A DNA stretch of 64,000 bases from positions 62,001 through 126,000 of the forward strand of contig NZ_CP048812.1 of the NCBI RefSeq assembly GCF_010977575.1. The letters run 5' to 3'. Each line of letters starts with the position of its first letter. Position 1 is the stretch's first letter. The position numbers and the translations under genes were made by a program. This DNA comes from Halomonas socia. Its GTDB lineage: Bacteria > Pseudomonadota > Gammaproteobacteria > Pseudomonadales > Halomonadaceae. Below, piece after piece: positions 1 to 8,581 of the stretch. Under the pieces are notes generated by a model. The model did not search any database and was not told the DNA's origin. It saw only the letters and a program-made list of their open reading frames with translations.

Positions 1-829
1 GCGCCGAGCAGGTGACGATGGCGTTGTCGAACGCCTCGCGGGTCAGCACGTCGCTGGGGCGCAGGTCGTCCCAGACCATCTCGACGATGCGCTCGCCGGT
101 CTGGTAGGCGACCATGGCGCGCTCCTTGTAGGGCGCCGGAATCATCGCCGAGCCGGGCAGGCTCATGCCCAGCGCCTCGGCCAGGGAGTTCATGGTCGAG
201 GCGGTGCCCATGGTGTTGCAGTGGCCCACCGAGGGCGCCGAGTCGGTGGCCCGGGCGAGGAACTCGGCGTAGTCGATATCACCCGCGGCGAGGCGCTTGC
301 GCAGCTCCCAGATGATGGTGCCGGAACCGACCCGCTCCGCCCCACGCCAGCCGTTGAGCATCGGTCCGCCGGACAGCACGATGGCGGGGATATTGACCGT
401 GGCCGCGGCCATCAGGCTGGCCGGGGTGGTCTTGTCGCAGCCGGTGGTCAGTACCACGCCGTCCAGCGGGTAGCCGTGCAGCACCTCGACCAGGCCCAGG
501 TAGGCCAGGTTGCGATCCAGCGCCGCGGTGGGGCGGCGCACGTTCTCGTGGATGGGGTGCAGCGGGAACTCGAAGGGCACCCCGCCGGCGGCGCGGATAC
601 CGTCCTTGACGCGCTTGACCAGCTCGATGTGGTGGCGGTTGCACGGCGTGAGGTCGGAGCCCGACTGGCAGATGCCGATGATCGGCTTGCCGCCCACCAG
701 CTCATCGAGGGTAATGCCCTGGTTGAGGTAGCGCTCGATGCACAGCGCCGTGGTGCCCGGGTGCTCGGGGTTATCGAACCAGTAGCGCGAGCGCAGCTGC
801 TCCGGCGTGATCCTGTTATTCGTTGCCAT
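1..829 (-). CDS. xylD: xylonate dehydratase-type IlvD/Edd protein (partial)
   Basis: The first 276 residues are visible; the C-terminal half lies beyond base 1. IlvD/Edd enzymes dehydrate sugar acids using an Fe-S cluster. The three expected cluster cysteines are present: Cys54 (GICQSGSD), Cys131 (TTGCDKTTP) and Cys204 ([11 protein letters not shown]). The RYWFDNPEH start, the [14 protein letters not shown]-type segment and [10 protein letters not shown] resemble Caulobacter XylD from memory, so D-xylonate to 2-keto-3-deoxyxylonate is the likely reaction. The ATG follows a GGAG site. It lies 73 bases downstream of the arabinonate dehydratase on the same strand and is probably co-transcribed with it. 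Substrate is inferred; another aldonate is possible. Confidence 0.8.
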   Translation of the reverse strand, partial: MATNNRITPEQLRSRYWFDNPEHPGTTALCIERYLNQGITLDELVGGKPIIGICQSGSDLTPCNRHHIELVKRVKDGIRAAGGVPFEFPLHPIHENVRRPTAALDRNLAYLGLVEVLHGYPLDGVVLTTGCDKTTPASLMAAATVNIPAIVLSGGPMLNGWRGAERVGSGTIIWELRKRLAAGDIDYAEFLARATDSAPSVGHCNTMGTASTMNSLAEALGMSLPGSAMIPAPYKERAMVAYQTGERIVEMVWDDLRPSDVLTREAFDNAIVTCSA

Positions 830-902
830 CGTCTCTGCTCCATTCACCGGGTTAACGACGCTGATGCATGGTCAATGCAATTGTCATTAGTGCGAGCTGT
901 CA

Positions 903-2651
903 TTAGTGCGAGTGCCGCGGCACCTCGGCGCCGCGGCAGCCGACCAGAAAATCGAAGTCGCAGCCCTCGTCGGCCTGCAGCACGTGCTCGATGTACAGCT
1001 GGCGATAGCCGCCGTCGCTGGCGATGTGCCGCGAGGCCGCACCGGGATCCTCTGCCGCCAGGCGTGCCGCGAGTTCGGCGTCGTCGATCTCCAGCTGCAA
1101 CCGGCCGGCCGCGCAGTCGAGGCTGATCCAGTCGCCGTTGCGCACCGCCGCCAGGGGGCCGCCAGCGGCGGCTTCCGGTGATACGTGCAGCACCACGGTG
1201 CCGTAGGCAGTGCCGCTCATGCGCGCATCGGAAATCCGCACCATGTCGGTCACCCCTTGCTCGAGCAGCTTGGCCGGCAGCCCCATGTTGCCCACTTCGG
1301 CCATGCCGTGATAGCCCCGCGGCCCGCAGTGCTTCATGACCAGGATGCTGTCGGCGCTGACCTCGAGGTCGGGGTCGTTGATGCGCGCCTTGTAGTCGTC
1401 GAAGTTCTCGAACACCACCGCGCGGCCGCGGTGGGTCATCAGCTCGGGGGTCGCCGCCGAAGGCTTGAGCACCGCGCCCTGCGGGGCCAGGTTGCCGCGC
1501 AGCACGCACATGCTCCCGTCGGTGACCAGCGGCGATGCCAGCGGGCGGATCACTTCGTCATCGTAGAGCGGGGCCTCCTCGACGTTCTCCCATAGGGTCT
1601 TGCCATTGGCAGTCAGGGCGCCCTTGTGGGGCAACCGGTCGGCCTCGCCGAGGCGCTTGAGCACCGCCGGCAGGCCGCCGGCGTAGTAGAACTCTTCCAT
1701 CAGGAAGCGCCCCGAGGGTTGCAGGTCGACGATGGTCGGCGTGCCGCGGCCGATGCGCGTCCAGTCGTCCAGCGCCAGGTCGACGCCGATGCGTCCGGCG
1801 ATCGCCTTCAAGTGGATCACTGCGTTGGTCGAGCCACCGATGGCGGCGTTGGTGCGAATGGCGTTCTCGAATGCTTCGCGGGTCAGGATCTTCGACAGCG
1901 TGAGCCCTTCGTCGACCATCTCGACGATGCGGTTGCCGGACAGGTGCGCCAGCACGTAGCGCCGCGAGTCCACCGCGGGGATCGCCGCATTGTGCGGCAG
2001 CGTGGTGCCCAGCGCCTCGGCCATGCAGGCCATGGTCGAGGCCGTTCCCATGGTGTTGCAGGTGCCCGCCGAGCGCGACATGCCGGCCTCGGCGGCCATG
2101 AAGTCGTGCAGCGAGATGGTCCCGGCCTTGACCTGCTCGGAGAGCTGCCAGACCACGGTGCCGGAGCCAATGTCCTTGCCCTTATGCTTGCCGTTGAGCA
2201 TCGGCCCGCCGCTGACCACGATGGTCGGGATGTCGCAGCTGGCCGCGCCCATCAGCAGCGCCGGGGTGGTCTTGTCGCAGCCCACCAGCAGCACCACGCC
2301 ATCGAGCGGATTGCCGCGGATCGCCTCCTCGACGTCCATGCTCGCCAGGTTGCGGGTAAACATCGCCGTGGGCCGCAGGTTGGACTCGCCGTTGGAGAAC
2401 ACCGGGAACTCCACCGGGTAGCCGCCGGCCTCCAGCACGCCCTTCTTGACGTGCTCGGCGAGCTTACGGAAATGGGCGTTGCAGGGCGTCAGCTCCGACC
2501 AGGTGTTGCAGATGCCGATGATCGGCTTGCCCTGGAACTCGTGGTCGGGAATCCCCTGGTTCTTCATCCAGCTGCGGTACATGAAGCCGTTCTTGTCGGC
2601 ACTGCCGAACCACGCGGCGGAGCGAAGGGGACGTTTGGGCTGGGAACTCAT
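903..2651 (-). CDS. araC: L-arabinonate dehydratase-type IlvD/Edd protein
   Basis: This 582-residue cytoplasmic enzyme belongs to the IlvD/Edd dehydratases and most resembles L-arabinonate dehydratase (L-arabinonate to 2-keto-3-deoxy-arabinonate). Cluster cysteines are Cys48 (GICNTWSELTPCN), Cys125 (VGCDKTTPA) and Cys198 ([11 protein letters not shown]), the spacing seen in arabinonate and xylonate dehydratases. The SWMKNQGIPDHEF start is typical of this subgroup. An upstream in-frame extension to 2744 exists, but the ATG at 2651 has a GAGG site and matches family length. It is divergent from the TRAP operon and upstream of the xylonate-type paralogue. The araC symbol follows its use for this dehydratase, not the E. 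coli regulator. Related acids such as D-galactonate or fuconate cannot be excluded. Confidence 0.82.
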   Translation of the reverse strand: MSSQPKRPLRSAAWFGSADKNGFMYRSWMKNQGIPDHEFQGKPIIGICNTWSELTPCNAHFRKLAEHVKKGVLEAGGYPVEFPVFSNGESNLRPTAMFTRNLASMDVEEAIRGNPLDGVVLLVGCDKTTPALLMGAASCDIPTIVVSGGPMLNGKHKGKDIGSGTVVWQLSEQVKAGTISLHDFMAAEAGMSRSAGTCNTMGTASTMACMAEALGTTLPHNAAIPAVDSRRYVLAHLSGNRIVEMVDEGLTLSKILTREAFENAIRTNAAIGGSTNAVIHLKAIAGRIGVDLALDDWTRIGRGTPTIVDLQPSGRFLMEEFYYAGGLPAVLKRLGEADRLPHKGALTANGKTLWENVEEAPLYDDEVIRPLASPLVTDGSMCVLRGNLAPQGAVLKPSAATPELMTHRGRAVVFENFDDYKARINDPDLEVSADSILVMKHCGPRGYHGMAEVGNMGLPAKLLEQGVTDMVRISDARMSGTAYGTVVLHVSPEAAAGGPLAAVRNGDWISLDCAAGRLQLEIDDAELAARLAAEDPGAASRHIASDGGYRQLYIEHVLQADEGCDFDFLVGCRGAEVPRHSH

Positions 2652-2841
2652 GGGCGCCTCGGTTGGTAGCAGCGAGATGTCATGAATTGACGGTAGTCTT
2701 CTTCCCGCGCCTAGTCGACACATACAAAAGTATATGTTGAACAAATTGCCAATAAGTTCGACATTGAATGGGCTAACGCCGACCTCGGGCTCCTCGCCAC
2801 GGCGTTGCCCCTACAACAACGACACAATGGAGACTCACGCC
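2652..2841. promoter_or_regulatory. divergent promoter region with imperfect dyad
   Basis: This 190-base spacer separates the dehydratase pair from the TRAP operon and must hold both promoters. At 2720-2737 there is an imperfect inverted repeat, ACATAC-AAAA-GTATATGT, within a locally AT-rich patch. Its GTAT/ATAC arms resemble operators of FCD-type GntR sugar-acid regulators, which is inference. No regulator gene is visible next to it; one may lie left of the window. Confidence 0.4.
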
Positions 2842-3921
2842 ATGCACGCAATCTGGCGCAGCACCCTCACGCTGGCAGGCACCGCCACGCTCACGCTGGG
2901 CGTTGCCCACGCCCAGACTCCCGACCTCTCCGACCCGCCGCCCATCGAGGGCGAAGTGATCACCGAGGACCTGGGGTCCCACACCATTCGCGTCGGCCTG
3001 GGCCTGGCCGAAACCTCACCGCTGTATATTTCCACCCAGCACTTTGGCAATATTCTTTCCGAGCGCACCGAGGGGCGGCTGACCGTCAACGTCTTCCCCA
3101 ATAGCCAGTTGGGTGACGACGCGCAGATGATGGAGATGCTGCAGACCGGCTCGCTGGACATGACCATCCCTTCGACCTCGCCGGCCACTACCTACGTCGA
3201 GGAACTGGCGGTGTTCGACCTGCCGTTCCTGTTGCCGACCCGCGAGGCGGCCGTCGCCGTACTCGAGAGCGATGCGGCACTGGACCTGCTCGATAAATTC
3301 GACGGCACCGGCATCAAGGCCTTCGCCTATCACGAGAACGGCTATCGCCAGTTGACCAACAGCGTGCGTCCCGTCGAGTCCCCCGACGATGTCGCCGGCC
3401 TCGATGTCAGCGGCCTGACCATTCGCACCATGGAGAACCCGGTGCAGCTGAGCATCTGGGAAGCGCTCGGCGCCAACCCCACGCCGATGGCCTTCGGCGA
3501 AGTGTTTTCGGCCATGGAGCAGGGCGTGATCGACGGCCAGGAGAACCCCTGGAGCACCATCCTCACCTCCAACTTCCATGAAGTGCAGGACTACGGTTCC
3601 GAGACCCGCCACGTCTATACGCCGTTCATCATCATGATGTCCGAGCGCACCTGGGAGCGGCTCGACCCGGCCTACCAGGAGCTGGTCGAAGAGGCGGCAC
3701 GTGAAGCGGCAGCTTACGAGATCCAGCTGGCCACCGAGTACGACGACTGGGCCCGCGATCAGCTCGAGGAGCGCGGCATGCAGGTCACCCGCCTCGACGA
3801 CGAGCAGATCGCCGCCTTCCAGGACGCCGTGCAGCCGGTCTACGACGAGTGGGCACCGCGCATCGGCGAGGACCTGGTCGCCGAGATCCAGCAGATCGTC
3901 GCAGACACCATGAACGACTGA
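2842..3921 (+). CDS. dctP: TRAP transporter substrate-binding protein DctP
   Basis: This 359-residue periplasmic receptor delivers a carboxylate ligand to the DctQM membrane pair. Residues 1-24 form a signal peptide (hydrophobic core, AHA cleavage site before QTPDLSD). The mature part has the DctP fold markers: an FGNILSERTEGRL-like segment, SQLGDDAQMMEMLQTGSLDM, and the ligand-carboxylate Arg195 in LTIRTMENP. The ATG at 2842 follows GGAG at 2829; earlier in-frame starts lack such a site and would block the signal peptide. The gene leads an operon with DctQ, DctM and two sugar-acid enzymes, so the ligand is probably an aldonate such as xylonate or arabinonate. That ligand is inferred from neighbours only. 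Confidence 0.9.
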   Translation: MHAIWRSTLTLAGTATLTLGVAHAQTPDLSDPPPIEGEVITEDLGSHTIRVGLGLAETSPLYISTQHFGNILSERTEGRLTVNVFPNSQLGDDAQMMEMLQTGSLDMTIPSTSPATTYVEELAVFDLPFLLPTREAAVAVLESDAALDLLDKFDGTGIKAFAYHENGYRQLTNSVRPVESPDDVAGLDVSGLTIRTMENPVQLSIWEALGANPTPMAFGEVFSAMEQGVIDGQENPWSTILTSNFHEVQDYGSETRHVYTPFIIMMSERTWERLDPAYQELVEEAAREAAAYEIQLATEYDDWARDQLEERGMQVTRLDDEQIAAFQDAVQPVYDEWAPRIGEDLVAEIQQIVADTMND

Positions 3922-3991
3922 TATCGCATGACGATGAGAGACGCGGGCCAGCGGTTGGCCCGCGTTGCGCCTACCTGCCCTTGGAGCGCCT

Positions 3992-4558
3992 ATGGATACC
4001 CCTCACTCACCGCCCCCGGACCCGGCCGAGTTTCTCGATGACCCGCGTCGCCAGCCGTTGGAAATCGATCCCCAGCAGCGCCGCGGCCCCGCGCTGTTCC
4101 GCTGGTTGACCGTGGCCATGGAGCATCTGATCGCCACGATCCTGGTGGCGCTGATCGTGTCGGTCTCGGCCAACGTGGTGGGCCGGTCGCTGTTCAACCG
4201 CTCACTGCCGTGGGCCGATGAACTGGCGCGCATGCTGTTCATCTGGCTGATCTTCGTCGGCGCCGCTGCGGCCTTCTCACGCTTTGAGCATATCGCCGTC
4301 GACCTGCTGCTGCGCAAGCTCAAGCCGCGCGCCGCCTACACCCTCTACCTGCTCCAGCACCTGCTGATCACTGGTCTGATGATCGTGATCATGATCGGCG
4401 GCTACTTCGTGCTGGCCCGCTCCACCGGGCGCACCGCGATCCTCGGTGTGCCCTGGAACCTGATCAATATCTCGCTGGTGCTGTGCGCCGCCTTCATCGC
4501 CGCGGTGGCGATCTGGCGCGCCTGGCGCGCCGGCCAACTGATGCTCGGCGCCCGCTAG
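3992..4558 (+). CDS. dctQ: TRAP transporter small permease DctQ
   Basis: This 188-residue inner-membrane protein has four predicted hydrophobic helices. It starts with a hydrophilic 40-residue N-terminal stretch and carries the typical SLPWADELARMLFIWLIFVGAA motif region of DctQ subunits. It bridges the periplasmic receptor and DctM in sodium-driven TRAP uptake. The ATG at 3992 has a GGAG site eight bases upstream. It lies between dctP and dctM with short gaps, as in a standard dctPQM operon. Confidence 0.9.
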   Translation: MDTPHSPPPDPAEFLDDPRRQPLEIDPQQRRGPALFRWLTVAMEHLIATILVALIVSVSANVVGRSLFNRSLPWADELARMLFIWLIFVGAAAAFSRFEHIAVDLLLRKLKPRAAYTLYLLQHLLITGLMIVIMIGGYFVLARSTGRTAILGVPWNLINISLVLCAAFIAAVAIWRAWRAGQLMLGAR

Positions 4559-4570
4559 GAGGCCTCTGTC

Positions 4571-5854
4571 ATGCTCTGGATCTTTCTCGGCATCCTGTTC
4601 GCCTCCCTGGCCCTGGGGCTGCCGATCGCCTTTGGCTTGGGCATCGCCGCGGTGGTCATGGCGGTGATCTCGGATATCCCCCTGTCGATCCTGATCGAAC
4701 AGTCGGTGCGCGGGGTCAACAACTTCCCGCTGCTGGCGATCCCGTTCTTCATCCTGGTCGGCGAGGTGATGAGCGCCGGCGGTATCGCCCGGCGGCTGAT
4801 GGAGCTGGCCGGCGCGCTGGTCGGCTTCATCCGCGGGGGGCTTGGCCAGGTGGCGATCACCGGCTCGATGTTCTTCGGCGGCATCAGCGGCTCGGCGGTG
4901 GCCGATACCGCCGCCACCGGCTCGATGATGATCCCGTCGATGAAGCAGCAGGGCTACTCGGCGCCCCAGGCCACCGCGATCAACACCGTCTCCTCGGTGA
5001 TCGGTATCATCATCCCGCCGTCGATCCCGCTGATCCTCTACGGCATCGTCACCGAGACCTCGATCAGCCGGCTGTTCATCGCCGGCATCGTGCCCGGGGT
5101 GATGATCGGCATCGGGCTGATGGTCACCACCTTCATCATGGCCAGCTTCGGCGGCGCCGGACAGACCCGCACGTTCCGCCTCGACCTCCTGTGGCAGGCG
5201 TTCAAGGCTGCCTGGCTGGCGCTGGTGCTGCCGGTGATCGTGATCGGCGGCATCATCGGCGGCATCTTTACCGCCACCGAGGCGGCGGTCGCCGCGCTGC
5301 TCTACTCGCTGGTCATCTCGCTGCTGGTCTACCGCGAGTTTCACGTGCGCGAGCTGTGGGGCATGCTGATCCGCACCGCGCGGCTGACCGGCATGGTGCT
5401 GCTGCTACTGGCCTTCGCCACGGTGATCGCCTGGTTCCTGACCATCAACATGGTGCCGCAGACCCTGGTGACCCAGGTCCAATCGATCACCCAGGAGCCA
5501 TTCTGGCTGCTGCTGATCGTCGCTGGCCTGCTGCTGCTGGTGGGCTTCGTGATGGACCTGACCCCGGCGATGGTGATCATGGCGCCGATGCTCACGCCGA
5601 TCGTCACCTCGGTGGGCATCGACCCGGTCTACTTCGGTGTGCTGATGGCGTTCATTCTCGGCATCGGCCTGCTGACCCCGCCGGTGGGCACCTGCCTGTA
5701 CGTCGGCTGCGGGGTGGGCAAAGTGACCATGGAGCAGTTGGTGCGGGCGATGCTGCCCTACTACGCAACCCTGCTGATCATGGCGGTGATCCTGATCGCC
5801 TTCCCCGGCCTGGTGACCTGGCTGCCCGACCTCACCGTCGTGGGCGGTAACTGA
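4571..5854 (+). CDS. dctM: TRAP transporter large permease DctM
   Basis: This 427-residue protein has about 12 hydrophobic segments along its whole length and is the transport channel of the TRAP system. Family markers include FFILVGEVMSAGGIARRL, GGISGSAVADTAATGSMMIP and NTVSSVIGIIIPPSIPLI. The ATG lies 12 bases after the dctQ stop with an AGGAGG site spanning the junction, implying translation coupled to dctQ. Length matches the family. Confidence 0.92.
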   Translation: MLWIFLGILFASLALGLPIAFGLGIAAVVMAVISDIPLSILIEQSVRGVNNFPLLAIPFFILVGEVMSAGGIARRLMELAGALVGFIRGGLGQVAITGSMFFGGISGSAVADTAATGSMMIPSMKQQGYSAPQATAINTVSSVIGIIIPPSIPLILYGIVTETSISRLFIAGIVPGVMIGIGLMVTTFIMASFGGAGQTRTFRLDLLWQAFKAAWLALVLPVIVIGGIIGGIFTATEAAVAALLYSLVISLLVYREFHVRELWGMLIRTARLTGMVLLLLAFATVIAWFLTINMVPQTLVTQVQSITQEPFWLLLIVAGLLLLVGFVMDLTPAMVIMAPMLTPIVTSVGIDPVYFGVLMAFILGIGLLTPPVGTCLYVGCGVGKVTMEQLVRAMLPYYATLLIMAVILIAFPGLVTWLPDLTVVGGN

Positions 5855-5881
5855 ACTGGCTGACACGACAAGGACTAGCCC

Positions 5882-6883
5882 ATGCGACTGATCCAATACC
5901 TCGCCCAGGACCAACTGCGGGTGGCCGTGGTGGAAAGCAGTGAGGCGGTGCGTCCCATCGACATCGACGGCGGCAGCTACGCCCTGGCGCGCATCGCCAT
6001 CGACGCCGGCCAGCCGCTCACCCAGGTCGTCGAGGCGCGCCTCGGCGAGACCCTGGTCGACTACCAGACGCTGGTCGACGAGCAGCGCCTGCTGCCACCA
6101 CTGACCCATCCCGACCCGGCCCACTGCCTGGTCACCGGCACCGGCCTCACCCATCTGGGCAGCGCCGATACCCGCTCGGCGATGCACGCCCACTCTCAAC
6201 AACAGACCCAAGTGAGCGAGGAGGAGCTGACCGACTCGATGCGCATGTTCAAGCTCGGCGTAGCGGGCGGCAAGCCCGCCCGCGGCGAGAGCGGCGCCCA
6301 GCCGGAGTGGTTCTACAAGGGCGACGGCGACTGCATCGTCGCGCCGGAGGCCGCGCTACCCTCACCGGCCTTCGCCGAGGACGCCGGCGAGGAGCCGGAG
6401 CTCGCCGGGCTCTACTTGGTGGGCGCCGACGGCACCCCGTGGCGGGTCGGCTATGCGCTGGGCAACGAGTTCTCCGACCACGTCACCGAGCGCTTCAACT
6501 ACCTGTGGCTGGCCCACTCCAAGCTGCGCGCCTGCAGTGTCGGCCCGGAGCTGCTGGTCGGCGAGCTGCCGGCGCACCTGGAGGGCGTCAGCCGCATCGT
6601 GCGTGACGGCGAGACGCTGTGGCAGAAGCCGTTCCTCACCGGCGAGGCCAACATGGCGCACAGCCTGGCCAACCTCGAGCACCACCACTTCAAGTACCCC
6701 CACTTCCGCCGCCCCGGCGATGTCCACGTGCACTTCTTCGGCACTGCTACCCTGAGCTTTGCCGATGACATTCAGACCCGCGACGGTGATCGCTTCGAGA
6801 TCGAACTGCCCGCCTTCGGCCGGCCGCTGCGCAATCCGCTGCGATTCGCCGAAGCGGCTTCGGTCACCGTCGACGCCCTTTGA
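5882..6883 (+). CDS. FAH-family 2-keto-3-deoxy-pentonate dehydratase
   Basis: This 333-residue protein belongs to the fumarylacetoacetate hydrolase superfamily, subgroup annotated AraD1/GguC and related to XylX. It would convert 2-keto-3-deoxy-pentonate to alpha-ketoglutarate semialdehyde. The FAH fold region spans about residues 135-333, with markers [22 protein letters not shown] and the acidic residues expected for Mg2+ binding. The ATG follows AAGGA. It lies between dctM and the semialdehyde dehydrogenase, exactly where the middle step of a Weimberg-type route is expected. The subgroup is clear; the stereochemistry of the substrate is not. Confidence 0.82.
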   Translation: MRLIQYLAQDQLRVAVVESSEAVRPIDIDGGSYALARIAIDAGQPLTQVVEARLGETLVDYQTLVDEQRLLPPLTHPDPAHCLVTGTGLTHLGSADTRSAMHAHSQQQTQVSEEELTDSMRMFKLGVAGGKPARGESGAQPEWFYKGDGDCIVAPEAALPSPAFAEDAGEEPELAGLYLVGADGTPWRVGYALGNEFSDHVTERFNYLWLAHSKLRACSVGPELLVGELPAHLEGVSRIVRDGETLWQKPFLTGEANMAHSLANLEHHHFKYPHFRRPGDVHVHFFGTATLSFADDIQTRDGDRFEIELPAFGRPLRNPLRFAEAASVTVDAL

Positions 6884-6902
6884 GCGACCCCAGGAGGACA
6901 GC

Positions 6903-8480
6903 ATGACGTTACAAGGCACTTCCCTGATCGGCCAGCAGGCCGTCAGCGGCGAGCGCGCCGAGATCCGCGCCACCAATCCCGCCACCGGCCAGCCCCTTGA
7001 GCCGGTCTACCGCGGCGGCGGCCAGGCCGAGGTCGAGCGCGCCTGCGAACTCGCCGAGGCGGCCTTCGGCGCCTACCGCGAGACCTCGCTCGACGAACGC
7101 GCGACCTTTCTCGAGACCATCGCCGCCGAGATCGAAGCCATCGGCGATGAGCTGACCCAGCGCGGCATGGCCGAGACCGGCCTGCCCCAGGCGCGCCTCG
7201 AGGGCGAGCGCGGCCGCACCTGCGGCCAGCTGCGGCTGTTCGCCGCGGTGGTGCGCGCCGGCGAGTGGCTCGACGTGCGCCACGACCCGGCGCTGCCTGA
7301 GCGGGCACCGATGCCCCGCGTCGACCTGCGCCAGCGGCATATCGCCCTGGGCCCGGTGGCGGTGTTCGGCGCCTCCAACTTCCCGCTGGCCTTCTCGGTG
7401 GCCGGCGGCGACACCGCCTCCGCCCTCGCCGCCGGCTGCCCGGTGGTGGTCAAGGGCCACTCCGCCCATCCCGGCACCTCGGAGCTGGTGGGGCGCGCCA
7501 TCCAGCGCGCCGTCGCCAAGTGTGGGCTGCCCGAGGGAACCTTCTCGCTGCTGTTCGGCGCCGGCAACGAGATCGGCCAGGCGCTGGTCAGCGACCCGCG
7601 CATCCAGGCGGTGGGCTTCACCGGCTCGCGCAGCGGCGGTACCGCCTTGATGAAGACCGCCCAGGCCCGCCCGCAGCCGATCCCGGTCTACGCCGAGATG
7701 AGCTCGATCAACCCGGTATTCCTGCTGCCGGAAGCGCTCGAGGCGCGCGCTGACAAGATCGCCGAGAGCTTCGTGGGTTCCTTGAACATGGGCGCCGGGC
7801 AGTTCTGCACCAACCCCGGCCTGGTGCTGGGCGTCAAGGGCGCGGCGCTGGACGCCTTCGTCAAGGCCGCCGGCGAGGCGGTCACGGCAAGCGCTGCCCA
7901 GACCATGCTCACCCCCGGCATCCACGGCGCCTATGCCGACGGCCTGGGGGCGCTGGCCGGCCACCCCAAGGTCCGCGAGATCGCCCGCGGCCAGGCCGGC
8001 GACGGCCCGCACCAGTGCCAGACCGGACTGTTCGTGGCCAGTGCGGCGGACTTCCTCGCCGACGCGGCGCTGCAGGCCGAAGTCTTCGGCGCCACCTCGC
8101 TGGTGATCGAGTGCGCCGACCAGGCCGAGATGCAGCGCGTCGCCGCGGCCCTGGAAGGCCAGCTTACCGCCACCCTGCAGATGGACGACGGCGACCTGGC
8201 CGCCGCCAAGGCGCTGCTGCCGGTCCTCGAGCGCAAGGCCGGGCGTATTCTCGCCAACGGCTGGCCGACGGGCGTCGAGGTATGCCACGCCATGGTCCAC
8301 GGCGGCCCCTACCCGGCGACATCCGACAGCCGCACCACCTCGGTGGGCAGCGCCGCCATCCAGCGCTTCCTGCGTCCGGTGTGCTACCAGGCGCTGCCGG
8401 CGGGGCTGCTGCCCGAGGCGCTCAAGGACGGCAACCCGCTGGGCGTGTCCCGGCTGGTGGATGGCAAGCGCGAGGTGTGA
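6903..8480 (+). CDS. alpha-ketoglutarate semialdehyde dehydrogenase
   Basis: This 525-residue aldehyde dehydrogenase oxidises 2,5-dioxopentanoate to 2-oxoglutarate with NAD(P)+. Catalytic Cys302 lies in [10 protein letters not shown] and general-base Glu265 in [10 protein letters not shown]; the cofactor-site motif is GFTGSRSGG near residue 240. The length and the [20 protein letters not shown] segment are characteristic of the KGSADH subgroup rather than succinate semialdehyde dehydrogenases. The ATG at 6903 has an AGGAGG site. It closes the pentonate operon and is followed by a strong terminator. Other uses (hydroxyproline or glucarate breakdown) share this enzyme, but the context favours pentonates. 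Confidence 0.9.
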   Translation: MTLQGTSLIGQQAVSGERAEIRATNPATGQPLEPVYRGGGQAEVERACELAEAAFGAYRETSLDERATFLETIAAEIEAIGDELTQRGMAETGLPQARLEGERGRTCGQLRLFAAVVRAGEWLDVRHDPALPERAPMPRVDLRQRHIALGPVAVFGASNFPLAFSVAGGDTASALAAGCPVVVKGHSAHPGTSELVGRAIQRAVAKCGLPEGTFSLLFGAGNEIGQALVSDPRIQAVGFTGSRSGGTALMKTAQARPQPIPVYAEMSSINPVFLLPEALEARADKIAESFVGSLNMGAGQFCTNPGLVLGVKGAALDAFVKAAGEAVTASAAQTMLTPGIHGAYADGLGALAGHPKVREIARGQAGDGPHQCQTGLFVASAADFLADAALQAEVFGATSLVIECADQAEMQRVAAALEGQLTATLQMDDGDLAAAKALLPVLERKAGRILANGWPTGVEVCHAMVHGGPYPATSDSRTTSVGSAAIQRFLRPVCYQALPAGLLPEALKDGNPLGVSRLVDGKREV

Positions 8481-8505
8481 CGCGGACGCCTTAAGGTAAC
8501 GCTGA

Positions 8506-8547
8506 AACGAAGCAGGCCGGGGACGATGTCCCCGGCCTGCTTTCGTT
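8506..8547. terminator. bidirectional intrinsic terminator
   Basis: A 19-base arm (8506-8524) pairs almost perfectly with 8528-8547 across a three-base GAT loop. The arms begin with AACGAA and end with TTTCGTT, so either strand has a short U-rich tail. It lies between the convergent KGSADH and DEAD-box genes. Confidence 0.85.
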
Positions 8548-8581
8548 GCCGAACTCGACCGCCGCGAGGGCGGTCGTGGTA

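Noticed and set aside
1626-2669. 347-codon plus-strand frame opposite the arabinonate dehydratase
   Set aside because: Antisense to a gene with all cluster cysteines; no domain and no ribosome site.
4277-5344. 355-codon His/Asp/Arg-rich frame opposite dctM
   Set aside because: A low-complexity shadow of a Leu/Ile/Val-rich membrane gene on the other strand.
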